Below, piece by piece: positions 16,787-25,939 of a stretch of 64,000 bases of DNA. Under the pieces are notes generated by a model. The model saw only the letters and a list, made by a program, of their open reading frames with translations, had not been told where the DNA came from and did no database searches. This DNA is from Candidatus Nitrosotenuis chungbukensis. Lineage in GTDB: Archaea > Thermoproteota > Nitrososphaeria > Nitrososphaerales > Nitrosopumilaceae. The translations under genes were made by a program, and so were the position numbers. Location of the stretch: NCBI RefSeq assembly GCF_000685395.1, contig NZ_AVSQ01000020.1, positions 125,396 to 189,395 on the forward strand, written 5' to 3'. Every line of letters starts with the position of its first letter. Positions within the stretch are counted from its first letter, which is position 1.

Positions 16787-17326
16787 CTAGTATTTTTTCA
16801 GTATTTTCTTGTAGTTTTTCACAGCGTCCATTATGACAGTTTTTGCAGTTTCTGCAGACTCCCATCCCAGCACCTCGACTTTTTTTCCCTCCAAGTCCTT
16901 GTACACTTGGAAAAAGTGCGCCATCTCCTTTAGGTTGTGGGACTCGATGTCTGTGATGTCCTTTGTGTTTAGGTATCTTGGGTCGTTTATTGAAACGCAG
17001 ATTATCTTGTCGTCTGCCTTGCCCTCGTCTGTGAGCCTGAGCAGCCCCAGCGGCCTGCACTCGATCAGTATTCCAGGATATGTCGGGTTTGTCACCAGGA
17101 CCAGTGCGTCAAGTGGATCCCCGTCATCAGACAGCGTCTGCGGGATTATCCCATAGTCGCCAGGATAGTGAAATGGCGAGAACAGTACGCGGTCCAGCTT
17201 CATCATGTTGTGCTTTTTGTCATACTCGTACTTGTTTTGCGACCCCTTTGGGATCTCAACTACCACATTGATTATCTCCGGAATGTCAAGTCCTGTTTCG
17301 ATGTCGTGCCAAAAGTTCTTGCTCAT
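16787..17326 (-). CDS. ppa: Soluble inorganic pyrophosphatase, family I
   Basis: A 179-residue cytoplasmic enzyme hydrolysing pyrophosphate to phosphate, pulling biosynthetic reactions forward. The family I signature D-G-D-P-L-D is at residues 68-73. Other active-site segments are present: EIPKGSQNKYEYD (about 24-36), HYPGDYGIIP (about 53-62), and EGKADDKI (about 101-108). Length is normal. ATG at 17326. It occurs close to the membrane pyrophosphatase, so the cell can either conserve or dissipate PPi energy. Confidence 0.95.
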   Translation of the reverse strand: MSKNFWHDIETGLDIPEIINVVVEIPKGSQNKYEYDKKHNMMKLDRVLFSPFHYPGDYGIIPQTLSDDGDPLDALVLVTNPTYPGILIECRPLGLLRLTDEGKADDKIICVSINDPRYLNTKDITDIESHNLKEMAHFFQVYKDLEGKKVEVLGWESAETAKTVIMDAVKNYKKILKKY

Positions 17327-17432
17327 GGTTTTTTCTCAGGTTTGGATTAATCTAATGTTTCGATCGTAACAAAAAGGGTCAGAGTTTAGTGTGTAATCAT
17401 AAGTCATACAGCCACCGTCTCATCACACCCCC

Positions 17433-17918
17433 TTAGTTCATTAGATTGAGTAATTGTTGCGTTTTATTTCTAATTTCTTGTGTTACTTTGACTATAACTA
17501 GTCCCTCGTTTGGCTGGCCGTACAGCACAACTGAGTTTTGCGGCGCATGCACGCAGACGGGAAGTACAAGCAGGTCTTCCTCGCCGCTTACCATAATCTG
17601 GACTGGAAGTTTTGACTTGAGGGCATTCCGTATGGTATCGATGCTTTGCGCGGTGATTTGACCTGCAGGATTGTCGCAGGACATCTTTGTCACGCCGCCA
17701 GATGGAATGTCCCTTTTTTGCCTTTTTTCAAATCCGTCAACAATTGAAAGCGACGGAATCATGCCAAATGATAATATTTTTTCCGTTGTCGCGTCCCCCA
17801 CTGTGATGATAAACGAGCCCTTTGGGATGTGATGCAAAATGTTTTCTTTTGATGTGTCGCGGAGCAAAACGCCAAGTGGAGTCTTTAGTTGTTCTCGGAG
17901 GGATTCGGGCAGTTTCAC
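17433..17918 (-). CDS. GTP-dependent dephospho-CoA kinase
   Basis: About 161 residues of the archaeal DUF359 family, which phosphorylates dephospho-CoA with GTP as the last step of CoA synthesis. Visible landmarks are the N-terminal KTPLGVLLRD, the GD and VDG segments (VGDATTEKI, LSIVDGFEKRQ), NPAGQIT, and the signature SGEEDLLVLP followed by VVLYGQPNEGLVIV. The start chosen is GTG at 17918, 2 bp after the apbC stop, giving MKLPESLREQLK as in family members. An ATG at 17978 would overlap apbC by 58 bp. Likely translated with apbC. Confidence 0.85.
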   Translation of the reverse strand: MKLPESLREQLKTPLGVLLRDTSKENILHHIPKGSFIITVGDATTEKILSFGMIPSLSIVDGFEKRQKRDIPSGGVTKMSCDNPAGQITAQSIDTIRNALKSKLPVQIMVSGEEDLLVLPVCVHAPQNSVVLYGQPNEGLVIVKVTQEIRNKTQQLLNLMN

Positions 17919-17920
17919 GT

Positions 17921-19003
17921 CTATGCGGCTATATTGCCCTGCATTTCTTCTTTTAGCTTTGCTGCAAGAATGCTGCACTGCGCTGCCACGTTTTTTGCAG
18001 CGGACCTTATTGCCTCAGCTGATGGAGATGTGGGGTCGGTAATTATTACAGGCTTGCCAATGTCTGAGCCAGTCATGATTCCAGAATTTAGCGGTATTTC
18101 GCCTACAAACGGAATGTTGTATTTTTCGCTGATTTTTCTGGCGCCGCCCTCTCCAAAGATGTAGTGCTTGTTTTTGCAATCAGGGCACAGAAAATAGCTC
18201 ATGTTCTCAATTACTCCAATTATGGGAACGTTTAGCTTGCTAAACATTCCAATTGCCTTTACTGCCACATTTGATGCAACGTCCTGTGGCGTAGTTACGA
18301 CTAGGATGCCAGTAATCGGAATGGTCTGTGCCAGAGTGAGCGGTATGTCCCCGGTCCCCGGAGGCAGGTCGACTATCAAATAATCCAGATTCGACCAATT
18401 CGTGTCAACTAGAAACTGTTTTAGTATTCCAGAAATGATTGGCCCTCGGTATATGGCGGCCTGATGTTCCTGCTCTGCAAAGAACCCAAATGATACCACT
18501 TGGATTCCGTGCGATGTCGCAGGCTGGAGCTTGTTGTTTTCAACTTCCATGAACGCCTTTTGCATTCCAAGCATCAGCGGGATGCTCGGCCCATAGATGT
18601 CTGCGTCAAGAAGCCCGACTTTAGCGCCAGACTGTGCAAGTGCAAGTGCCAGATTCAGTGAGACAGTCGACTTGCCGACGCCGCCCTTTCCGCTTGCAAC
18701 GCCAATTATGTTTTTTACAGTGGCCATCGCCTCGTCGGCATCAAGTGAGCGGCCCTCCATCACCTTCGCAGTCACGTTTAGATCAAACTTTTTGATTTCC
18801 GAAATTTCTCCAATTGCGTTTCGCACATCTTGTTCTATTTGATCATTAAACGGACATGCAGGAGTAGTAAGCTCAAGTGTAAATTTTAGATTACCTTCGT
18901 TTAACTCCAAATCTTTTATCATCCCCATCGACACGATGTCTTTTTTCAAATCAGGATCAATTACCGTTGCAAGCTTTGACAGCACTTGGTCTACGCCAAC
19001 CAT
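17921..19003 (-). CDS. Mrp/ApbC/NBP35-type Fe-S cluster carrier ATPase
   Basis: A 360-residue protein: N-terminal MIP18/DUF59 domain (about 1-85, with the TTPACPFNDQI segment and C50) and a P-loop NTPase domain. The deviant Walker A GKGGVGKS is at 105-112, DADIYGPSIP follows at 134-142, and the cluster-ligating CPDC is at C273 and C276. It is expected to hold and transfer [4Fe-4S] clusters in the cytoplasm. ATG at 19003. A TATA-like CTTTAAATATTG lies about 24 nt upstream, predicting a nearly leaderless transcript shared with the CoA kinase. Confidence 0.92.
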   Translation of the reverse strand: MVGVDQVLSKLATVIDPDLKKDIVSMGMIKDLELNEGNLKFTLELTTPACPFNDQIEQDVRNAIGEISEIKKFDLNVTAKVMEGRSLDADEAMATVKNIIGVASGKGGVGKSTVSLNLALALAQSGAKVGLLDADIYGPSIPLMLGMQKAFMEVENNKLQPATSHGIQVVSFGFFAEQEHQAAIYRGPIISGILKQFLVDTNWSNLDYLIVDLPPGTGDIPLTLAQTIPITGILVVTTPQDVASNVAVKAIGMFSKLNVPIIGVIENMSYFLCPDCKNKHYIFGEGGARKISEKYNIPFVGEIPLNSGIMTGSDIGKPVIITDPTSPSAEAIRSAAKNVAAQCSILAAKLKEEMQGNIAA

Positions 19004-19246
19004 GCAAAAAAATCCCCTTTTACAATATTTAAAGATAGGTTACTATACAAAACGGCAAATTTTGCAAAAATATTACAGATTAGGGATACCTAAGCAGAAA
19101 TTCTCGCAGGCAGATAAAAAACTAAAATTTGACAGGATGAATAGGTCATAGTTGCAAAATGTTATCTGGTAATTCGGCGCTTTTGTGTAAGAAATGCAGA
19201 AATTTGCCCAAAGATTCATAAATTCAGGTTTGGGAGTTTTGTACAG

Positions 19247-19873
19247 TTGTTTTCTATATCTACTCTAGAGGATGTCGTAAGAATTCCGCCAAGTATGTTT
19301 GGCACTTCGCTAAAAAAGGCCGGAATTAGCATTCTCAAGGAAAAATACGAAAGCATGATCAACGCCGAATTAGGATACATCATTATGATTTTAGAGGCCA
19401 AAGTGGACGAAATGGGAAAAATGATTGCCGGCGACGGCGGCACATACCACAGAGTAGAATTTGAGGCACTCACATTTACACCAAAACTCCAGGAAATCGT
19501 TTTGGGCGAAATTGTCGATATTACAGACTTTGGCGCATTTGTAAGAATCGGGCCGACTGACGCATTGCTGCACCTGTCCCAGGTAATGGACGACTATTTA
19601 CAAAGCGATGTAAAGTCCGGAATGATCATTGCAAAGCAGAGCAATCGCACGCTAAAAGTCGGCTCTACAATTCGCTCAAGAATCACCGCAGTATCGCTTG
19701 GAAAAGCCGCAACAATGGGCAAGATAGGAATCACGTGCAGACAGCCATTTCTTGGCGCAGAGGAGTGGATTGCAGAGGAGATTAAAAAGTCAGGCAAAGA
19801 CGGCAGCAGCACTAGCGATAAAAAAGAAGTAAAGGAAGTAAAAGTAGAGAAAAAAGAAAAGAAGGAGAAATAA
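19247..19873 (+). CDS. rpo7: RNA polymerase subunit Rpo7 (RpoE')
   Basis: A 208-residue homologue of eukaryotic Rpb7, part of the polymerase stalk. N-terminal RNP-like domain (about 1-80, DVVRIPPSMFG, EAKVDEMGKMIAGDGG), then an S1 domain (about 82-170, GEIVDITDFGAFVRIGPTDALLHLSQV). A Lys/Glu-rich tail of about 25 residues, with KEVK and KEKK repeats, extends beyond most archaeal Rpo7. Start TTG at 19247; an A/T box (cataaatt) about 25 nt upstream fits a leaderless start. Followed 3 bp later by spt4, then nadC, as one operon. Confidence 0.92.
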   Translation: MFSISTLEDVVRIPPSMFGTSLKKAGISILKEKYESMINAELGYIIMILEAKVDEMGKMIAGDGGTYHRVEFEALTFTPKLQEIVLGEIVDITDFGAFVRIGPTDALLHLSQVMDDYLQSDVKSGMIIAKQSNRTLKVGSTIRSRITAVSLGKAATMGKIGITCRQPFLGAEEWIAEEIKKSGKDGSSTSDKKEVKEVKVEKKEKKEK

Positions 19874-19876
19874 GAA

Positions 19877-20065
19877 ATGGTGCGAGAGATGGCATGCAGA
19901 AAATGCAAGCATGTTTTTGTTGGAAAGGTTTGTCCGTTATGCAAGTCATCTGATTTGACGCCAGACTGGACAGGAGTTGTCCTCGTTTCTGATCCTGAAA
20001 ATTCTCACGTCGCAAAGACGTTGGGAATTACCCAGAAAGGGAAATTTGCCTTAAAGGTAACGTAG
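19877..20065 (+). CDS. spt4: Transcription elongation factor Spt4 (RpoE'')
   Basis: A 62-residue zinc protein with CRKC (residues 7-10) and CPLC (19-22), followed by DWTGVVLVSDPENSHVAKTLG, the Spt4 core that pairs with Spt5 NGN to make the polymerase processive. Length is normal for archaea. ATG at 19877, 3 bp after rpo7. The rpo7-spt4 pairing is conserved in archaea. Confidence 0.93.
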   Translation: MVREMACRKCKHVFVGKVCPLCKSSDLTPDWTGVVLVSDPENSHVAKTLGITQKGKFALKVT

Positions 20066-20067
20066 GT

Positions 20068-20892
20068 TTGGGCTTTAGTCCAAAAAAAGAACTAGCCAGA
20101 TTTTTGCAAGAAGACATTGGGTCTGGCGATGTCACGTCTGGAATAATAACAAACAGGAAAATTGTCGCAAAAATAATCACGCGCCAAGCATGCGTTGTCG
20201 CAGGAGTACGGTTTGCAAAAGAAATTTTTACAATGAACGGATGCAGGGCGAGGATTCTAAGAAAAGACGGATCCCATGCAAGACCGAATCAGACAGTGTT
20301 GGAAATTTCAGGCCCCGCAAGATCAATTCTCAAATGCGAAAGGACTGCACTGAACCTGCTTTCGCGAATGAGCGGGATTGCCACATCGACAAACGAGATA
20401 GTCAGAATTGTAAAAAGTGCCAGCCCAAAAACAGACATCTACTCCACAAGGAAGACTGCGCCAGGCCTGCGATTCTTTGACAAAGAGGCAGTAATGATTG
20501 GCGGAGGAAAAAAGCACCGAGTAGCGCTGTCAGACATGATAATGATAAAGGACAACCACATTGCGGCGGAAGGCTCGATAATCGAATTGATCAGGCTGGC
20601 AAAGAAAAAATCAGACAGGTTTGAAGTTGAAGTTGACACTCAACATGACGCAATCCTAGCTGCAAGCCTTGGCACTCCGATAATAATGCTGGACAACTTT
20701 ACGCCGCAAAAAATCTCAAGTACTATTTTGGCCCTAAAGAAGCTCGGGCTGCGGAGCAGGGTGAGACTTGAGGCATCTGGCGGGATCAATGCAAAAAACA
20801 TAAGAAAATACGCAAAAACCAAAGTCGACATGATTTCAATTGGAAGCATTACAAATTCCGCAAAGGCAGTTGACTTTAGTCTAGAAGTTTAG
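20068..20892 (+). CDS. nadC: Nicotinate-nucleotide pyrophosphorylase (quinolinate phosphoribosyltransferase)
   Basis: A 274-residue enzyme converting quinolinate and PRPP to nicotinate mononucleotide, CO2 and PPi. Typical segments: EDIGSGDVTSG (N-terminus), RTALNLLSRMSGIAT, STRKTAPGLR, GGGKKHRVALSDMIMIKDNH and EVEVDTQ, then LEASGGIN near the end of the barrel. TTG start at 20068, 2 bp after spt4, so translation may be coupled. nadA and the aspartate dehydrogenase lie 1.6-3.5 kb away on the opposite strand; together they complete the de novo NAD route from aspartate. Confidence 0.94.
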   Translation: MGFSPKKELARFLQEDIGSGDVTSGIITNRKIVAKIITRQACVVAGVRFAKEIFTMNGCRARILRKDGSHARPNQTVLEISGPARSILKCERTALNLLSRMSGIATSTNEIVRIVKSASPKTDIYSTRKTAPGLRFFDKEAVMIGGGKKHRVALSDMIMIKDNHIAAEGSIIELIRLAKKKSDRFEVEVDTQHDAILAASLGTPIIMLDNFTPQKISSTILALKKLGLRSRVRLEASGGINAKNIRKYAKTKVDMISIGSITNSAKAVDFSLEV

Positions 20893-20928
20893 TTTTATTG
20901 TAAAGTCAGTTTGAGTTGCCGCTTTTGA

Positions 20929-21609
20929 TCAATTCTCAAAACTCTTTTCGACTTCCTGCGCCATAAGTTCTAGCTGGTCAGTGCTTCCAAATTTCCTATA
21001 CGTCAGCTTCTCCAAAGTTTTGATTATGCTAATAGCTGCCCTGTACTGGGGAATTTGCGGCTCGTTTAGCTCGCCGTACATCCCAATTCCCGAAATTCCG
21101 TTTTGCTTTGCAAATCCCAGAATCAGCCCGTTAAACCCAGTGATGACGGACTTTTGCGGAGTCGTCGTTATGTCCAGTCCCTGCATCTGCTTTGTTAGTT
21201 CAGCTGACGTGGTTGTGACAAAGGTCTTGGGATCTTTGTCCAGTATCCGGTTAGTGTGAAACCCACCAACGGTGTAGATGAACTTGGCGGAATATTTTCT
21301 TGAAATGTCTATAACGTCCTGGCAAAGCGAGTGCAGCTCGTCATTGCCTTGCGGCTGTCCAGTATCGCCTCCAAAAACAATCAGCCCGTCAGCATACCGA
21401 TATTCCCAGATTTCGTTTGGCAAGTCGATGTACCCCCCTTGGTCCAAGACATATGTGGGAAACGTGGTTTTTGCAATTCTGAATTTTTTTGTCCTCAGGC
21501 TGTTGTTGATAAAATTCACAACTATGCTGCCAACGTTGCCCATGTCCTGCATCGCCGCAATAATTATCGGTTTTTCAATTGCTGGCTCTTCTGTTTGAAA
21601 AAACTCCAC
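20929..21609 (-). CDS. PAC2 family protein (proteasome assembly chaperone-like)
   Basis: A 226-residue protein of the PAC2/DUF75 family. Landmarks: PIIIAAMQDMGNVGSI near the N-terminus, YADGLIVFGGDTGQP, FIYTVGGFHTNRI and GFNGLILGFAKQNGISGIGMYGE. PAC2 domains form eukaryotic proteasome assembly chaperones; archaeal ones are proposed to help proteasome assembly or ligand binding, without firm proof. GTG start at 21609. It is convergent with nadC and follows nadA on the minus strand by about 80 bp. Confidence 0.85.
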   Translation of the reverse strand: MEFFQTEEPAIEKPIIIAAMQDMGNVGSIVVNFINNSLRTKKFRIAKTTFPTYVLDQGGYIDLPNEIWEYRYADGLIVFGGDTGQPQGNDELHSLCQDVIDISRKYSAKFIYTVGGFHTNRILDKDPKTFVTTTSAELTKQMQGLDITTTPQKSVITGFNGLILGFAKQNGISGIGMYGELNEPQIPQYRAAISIIKTLEKLTYRKFGSTDQLELMAQEVEKSFEN

Positions 21610-21692
21610 ACCTTACCCCGTGACTACTCACTTAAAACTGGTGTTCAGAGACAGATGTTTGGCCTTTTTGAAAATGCAGTTAATGTAAAGAA

Positions 21693-22658
21693 TCAGCTAA
21701 TTGCAAGCATCCGTTCTATTGCAGTCCTTGCCTTGTCTGCGATGTTTTTTGAAACCCTCACTTCGTACTTGTCGTCCCTCAAAGATGCATAGACCTTCTC
21801 AGGTGTGATCATTTTCATGTACTGGCACACTGCACTATCTGATGCCGGGGCAAACGTCTTGCCAGGGTTTTGCTGCTGCATTCTGTACAGAATTCCAGTC
21901 TCGGTTGCGACTACGAATTGTTTTGCGCTTGACTGTTTTGCATAGTTCATCATCCCTTCAGTTGAAAGAATTTGGACCTGCCTGTTTTTGTAATCGCCAA
22001 CTGCCACCTCATACATTATTTGTGATGTGCAGCTGCATTCTGGATGAACCAGCAGTTCGGAATTTGCAAGTGAGTCTAGTTTTTTGTGTATGTCCTCTGA
22101 TCTGATTCCGGCATGCACGTGGCATTCGCCTGCCCAGATGTACATGTTTTTTCTTCCAGTCACCTTGGCAACATAAGAGCCCAAGAACATGTCAGGCAAA
22201 AACAAGACTTCTCTGTTTTCAGGAATCGACTTTACCACGTTTACGGCATTTGATGATGTGCAGCAGTAATCAAGCTCGGATTTTATTTCTGCAGTAGTAT
22301 TCACGTATCCTACCGCTATTGCATTAGGATGTTCTTTTTTCCAGTTTCTCAGTTGGTCAACTGTAATAGAGTCAGAAAGTGAGCATCCTGCGGCAAGGTC
22401 TGGTATGAGCACCTTTTTGTCAGGACAAATTATTGCGGCAGTCTCTGCCATAAAGTGAACCCCGCAGAACAGAATTGTCTTGTGCGGAGTCTTTGCAGCT
22501 TGCCTTGCCAAGCTAAGCGAATCGCCAACAAAGTCTGCCACATCCTGGATTGCAGGAAGCTGGTAGTTGTGGGCCAAGATGACCACGTCCTTTTCCCGCT
22601 TTAGTTTCAAGATTTGCTCAGATAACATACGACCATACTCATGAGCGGCATTATTCAT
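21693..22658 (-). CDS. nadA: Quinolinate synthase
   Basis: A 321-residue [4Fe-4S] enzyme that condenses iminoaspartate with dihydroxyacetone phosphate to quinolinate. The three cluster cysteines expected in the family are seen as C92 (AAGCSLSDS), C179 (WAGECHVH) and C278 (DSAVCQYMK). Other active-site segments are ILAHNYQLPAIQDVADFVGDS and FCGVHFMAETA. Length is normal. ATG at 22658. The aspartate dehydrogenase gene lies 65 bp upstream in the same direction and supplies the iminoaspartate, so the two probably form an operon. Confidence 0.95.
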   Translation of the reverse strand: MNNAAHEYGRMLSEQILKLKREKDVVILAHNYQLPAIQDVADFVGDSLSLARQAAKTPHKTILFCGVHFMAETAAIICPDKKVLIPDLAAGCSLSDSITVDQLRNWKKEHPNAIAVGYVNTTAEIKSELDYCCTSSNAVNVVKSIPENREVLFLPDMFLGSYVAKVTGRKNMYIWAGECHVHAGIRSEDIHKKLDSLANSELLVHPECSCTSQIMYEVAVGDYKNRQVQILSTEGMMNYAKQSSAKQFVVATETGILYRMQQQNPGKTFAPASDSAVCQYMKMITPEKVYASLRDDKYEVRVSKNIADKARTAIERMLAIS

Positions 22659-22723
22659 TTAAAGAATAAGATCAGAGTGTTAATTTTCTAAAATCTGGAC
22701 AATTACGGCAATTTTTGCCAACA

Positions 22724-23542
22724 TTATGTGCCTATCTGCATATCGTCAGAACAGATTCCCCGAAGGCACTCTATTGCAGACAGGATTGCAAGCCTGCTTG
22801 TCTTTGGGTTTCTTTGATCTGGTACGTTTTCCACAGTTATGGAGAGTCTGCCAAATTTCCCCTTTGCCTCTATGGCATGGGTGTTTTTGTCAGTGTTAGG
22901 GTCTGCAATTATCCTCACTTTCGTTTTTTCGCTTCCAATTCCTGCAAGGCTTAGAAGCGCCGCCACGTTGATGTTTGCAGGAAATAGTTTCACTGCATCT
23001 TTTGCGTTTCCGTCAAATAGCGTAACTGGGTTTTTGATAGAATCAACATCCATTGGATTGGCCTCAAAAAATTTTGCGCCCTTGAGCGATTTTGGGTTTT
23101 TTGTGGTGGTTATGGATATGGAGTCGATTTCGTTTTTCACAGACTTGATTGCGTCCAGTCCCGCAATTGCGCCAGACGGCAGGTAGATGCTTTTCTTAAA
23201 CTCAGAGCACGCCTCGACTAGCACGTCTAGGACGGATTCGTCAAGCAAAGCGCCCACGCTCATTACCATCAGGTCTCTTTTGTTCTGAAGTATGCTTAGC
23301 GCGTGATTCCTAACAGCGTCCTGGGACGCAGCTTCGACTACAATATCGACGGGGTTTGACGAGAGCATGTGGGGGTTTTCAACTATTGCCGGTTTTTTTG
23401 CCAGCTTTAACGCAAGTGCCTCTGATTTGTTTTTGTCAAAATCGTAAATGTGAGTTAGCATCGCATTGATTTTTCCAGAGTCGATTGCAAGTGCGATTTC
23501 TGTTCCAATGGCGCCACACCCCAAGAGTCCTACTTTTTTCAA
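22724..23542 (-). CDS. nadX: L-aspartate dehydrogenase
   Basis: A 272-residue NAD(P)-dependent enzyme making iminoaspartate for NadA, replacing L-aspartate oxidase. The Rossmann motif GLLGCGAIG is at residues 5-13, with the acidic residue after strand 2 in IYDFD. VVEAASQDAVRNH and the catalytic-domain segments SGAIAGLDAIK and FPANINVAALLSLAG, characteristic of aspartate dehydrogenases, follow. TTG start at 23542. It heads the nadX-nadA unit. Confidence 0.92.
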   Translation of the reverse strand: MKKVGLLGCGAIGTEIALAIDSGKINAMLTHIYDFDKNKSEALALKLAKKPAIVENPHMLSSNPVDIVVEAASQDAVRNHALSILQNKRDLMVMSVGALLDESVLDVLVEACSEFKKSIYLPSGAIAGLDAIKSVKNEIDSISITTTKNPKSLKGAKFFEANPMDVDSIKNPVTLFDGNAKDAVKLFPANINVAALLSLAGIGSEKTKVRIIADPNTDKNTHAIEAKGKFGRLSITVENVPDQRNPKTSRLAILSAIECLRGICSDDMQIGT

Positions 23543-23568
23543 CAGATATCGATGGATTATTGTCCTAA

Positions 23569-23742
23569 ATGAATTTAGTCGGTGCCAGACGAATCAAATG
23601 CGAAGACATAACTAGCCTAGATTTTCATCCTATTTCATGCCACTGCGAAAAAAAGGAAAGCACCAAAGATCAGCAGATCAGAAAGCGGCACGTAACTGGC
23701 GAAAAAAGTAGTCTTTTTGATCTTTTGAGTGTTCAATGCTAG
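23569..23742 (+). CDS. Possible small Cys-containing protein
   Basis: A 57-residue open frame from ATG to TAG in the 258-bp gap between nadX and nurA. It has a Cys/His group (CHC at about residues 24-26), two further Cys and many charged residues. Codon use is not unlike the neighbours, but a frame this short could arise by chance and no homologue is recognised. Low confidence. Confidence 0.25.
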   Translation: MNLVGARRIKCEDITSLDFHPISCHCEKKESTKDQQIRKRHVTGEKSSLFDLLSVQC

Positions 23743-23800
23743 TCTTGTGTAAAGGATATTTGCATCTCAAAGATTTTATTTTATGTAACAAACGTCATGT

Positions 23801-24640
23801 ATGCTAAACACGGTCTACAAGGAGGCAATCAAGAACAGGGATGCCACGCTGTCTATTCTGCGAGGACCCAAATTTGAGCAGATTGTCGATCGCGCAAGGC
23901 AGAACTGGGTAGAGTACAAGCCAAAAAAACAGGACTGCACCATGGCAGGAATCGACAGCAGTTTTAACAGCACCAAGTTCCAGGGAATGGAGCTCTGGGT
24001 AGTAACAGCAGTGTCCATAGGAACTGACGGCAAGATAATTTTCGACGACCACAAACAGGGGCTTGGCAGCGATGTTTCGGACTTGTCATCAATTGCAAGC
24101 AAGATGGAAATTGACGCATGCGGTAAGACAGTTGATCTCGTAGACATTACGCTGATGGACGGCTCGCTATACTCCCAGTTCATGACAAGGCAATCGGTGC
24201 TTACGCATACCATTTTGAGGATAATGGAAAAAAGAAACAATGTGGTTTTTGTCGCCAAGACGTCAAACACTAGAATGCAGTTTTTGGACCTAGAGTCACT
24301 TGCAGGAGACATATTTTACTACAACCATGCCACAAAGACGCCCGGGTTTAGCAAAGTCCATGTTGATAGGAAGTTTGGAAAGGACAAGGCAATATCGTCA
24401 ATCTATGCAAGGCTGAGCGACTCTACACCCCTGATCAAAATAGAAATGCTAGGCGACACCCACACAGAAGACGAGGTCAAATCATTACTTGACAAACTCT
24501 ACAAGAACAGCGTGGGAGGATACCCGTACGCCCTCAAGCTTGCGCACAAGAACTGCAAGATAAGCGGTGCAGACCTGGGCAAGCTTGTCAGCCTTTATGG
24601 AATCTCAAACGAGGTTGGCTCAAGGGAAGTATTGGAATAA
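23801..24640 (+). CDS. nurA: NurA 5'-3' nuclease
   Basis: A 279-residue NurA-domain protein, the nuclease that works with the HerA translocase in DNA end resection. The metal-binding aspartates fit AGIDSSFN (D52) near the N-terminus, LMDGSLY in the middle, and a C-terminal YPYALKLAHKNCKIS segment with the family His. ATG at 23801, with an A/T-rich box (ttttattttatg) about 23 nt upstream, so probably leaderless. herA-mre11-rad50 begins 2.8 kb downstream on the same strand, but other genes intervene. Confidence 0.85.
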   Translation: MLNTVYKEAIKNRDATLSILRGPKFEQIVDRARQNWVEYKPKKQDCTMAGIDSSFNSTKFQGMELWVVTAVSIGTDGKIIFDDHKQGLGSDVSDLSSIASKMEIDACGKTVDLVDITLMDGSLYSQFMTRQSVLTHTILRIMEKRNNVVFVAKTSNTRMQFLDLESLAGDIFYYNHATKTPGFSKVHVDRKFGKDKAISSIYARLSDSTPLIKIEMLGDTHTEDEVKSLLDKLYKNSVGGYPYALKLAHKNCKISGADLGKLVSLYGISNEVGSREVLE

Positions 24641-24889
24641 TTTTTTGAATTTGATTTGATCATGCAAATTTGCAATATTTCAAACTGGTTTTTCCAGACG
24701 AGGCAAATTTTTCTAGTCGCAAGTCAGGTTTCCCACATTATTTCAAAAATCATTCGTGATTAAAAATTATAATAATTTACAAAAAAATATCCAATTTTCA
24801 TAATAAAAAATCAAATATTTACATTTCTTATTTTTTTAAGATCGAAACAATGTAAAATGATTAATGTAAGTCATTGTGACGCATTGTAA
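24641..24889. other. A/T-rich intergenic region before ATPase subunit C
   Basis: No gene is seen in these 249 bp. The last 60 bp contain repeated TGTAA/CATTGT blocks, with ACAATG at about 24847 facing CATTGT at about 24872, a weak dyad close to the TTG start at 24890. The T-rich start of the region could terminate nurA transcription. Confidence 0.4.
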
Positions 24890-25939
24890 TTGGCCACAAG
24901 TTCACTGTCAGTTTATGCAGGTGTGAAATCGTACAGCCTAAAGGGAAAGCTACTCACAAGAAAGGATCTTCAAATGCTCTCAGAGTCAAGAGACTTGGAT
25001 GAGTTAATCACAAGAATAAAGGGAACGTCATATGGTGACGCAATTTCCAAAGTAACAAAACCGTATTCGTCTGCAAAAATCGAGATGGCGTTAAGGGACA
25101 GACAGGCAGACATGCACTACAAGATGATGCAGGCAGCTGGCGGCTCCAACGTATTGTTTGCATATTACTTGAAATTCGTCTTGCAGAATCTCAAAATCAT
25201 TCTAAAGGGCAAGATACTCGGGAGAAGCCAGGCCGAAATAGAGTCATCAGTAAACCTGCACGCGATGGAGTTGATCAGGGAGCGAGACATAGTAGTCAAG
25301 GCGCTCATCGCAAGGGATGTCGAAGAGGCAGTAACCACCCTAAAGGGAATAGGGATAGGCGAGGAGGTCGAAAGGGCGTTTTCTCTGTATCATGAGAAAA
25401 AACAGATTCAGATACTGGACCTGTATTTTGACAAGTTCTTCTATGAAAATCTAAACCATGTTGCAAAGACATCAACTGACTTTAATCTGCACACGCTGTG
25501 CGTGACAGAAATCGATTATTACAACATGCTGTGTGTTTTGAGGGGCAAGTTCTGGAATCTTGATGAAAACCAGATCCAGGACCTGATCATCCCGGGCGCA
25601 TCGGGCTCCTCAAAGGAAATCCTTACAAGAATGATTTCCTCAGATTCCATAAAAAGCGCGCTAAACGAGCTGGCAAGCACAAAATACAGAAGCCTAATAC
25701 CGCAGGAGGAAAGCGCGATTGACGCAATCAGCCAGTTTGAGCGCGCATTTGAGATGTATGTTTACAAAACAATGCAAAGCCAGTTTAGCAAAATGTTTGG
25801 CTTTTCGACGGTTGTCGCAATAGTGAGATTAATCGAATACGAGGTAAGAAATCTATCTGCAATCGCGTTTGCAGTAGAACAGAAAATTCCACCAGACACT
25901 ACGATGTCAAGACTGGTGGTTAAAGAAATTTCAGACTAG
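24890..25939 (+). CDS. atpC: A-type ATP synthase subunit C (V-ATPase subunit d-like)
   Basis: A 349-residue AC39-family protein, the central-stalk cap that links the rotor ring to the shaft. Characteristic features are the N-terminal YAGVKSYSLKGKLLT, three helical repeat-like units, and FEMYVYKTMQSQFSKMFGFS with VVAIVRLIEYEVRNLSAIAF near the C-terminus. TTG start at 24890. It stands alone: none of the other ATPase subunits is adjacent, unlike the usual single operon. The stop overlaps the convergent gene by 4 bp. Confidence 0.88.
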   Translation: MATSSLSVYAGVKSYSLKGKLLTRKDLQMLSESRDLDELITRIKGTSYGDAISKVTKPYSSAKIEMALRDRQADMHYKMMQAAGGSNVLFAYYLKFVLQNLKIILKGKILGRSQAEIESSVNLHAMELIRERDIVVKALIARDVEEAVTTLKGIGIGEEVERAFSLYHEKKQIQILDLYFDKFFYENLNHVAKTSTDFNLHTLCVTEIDYYNMLCVLRGKFWNLDENQIQDLIIPGASGSSKEILTRMISSDSIKSALNELASTKYRSLIPQEESAIDAISQFERAFEMYVYKTMQSQFSKMFGFSTVVAIVRLIEYEVRNLSAIAFAVEQKIPPDTTMSRLVVKEISD

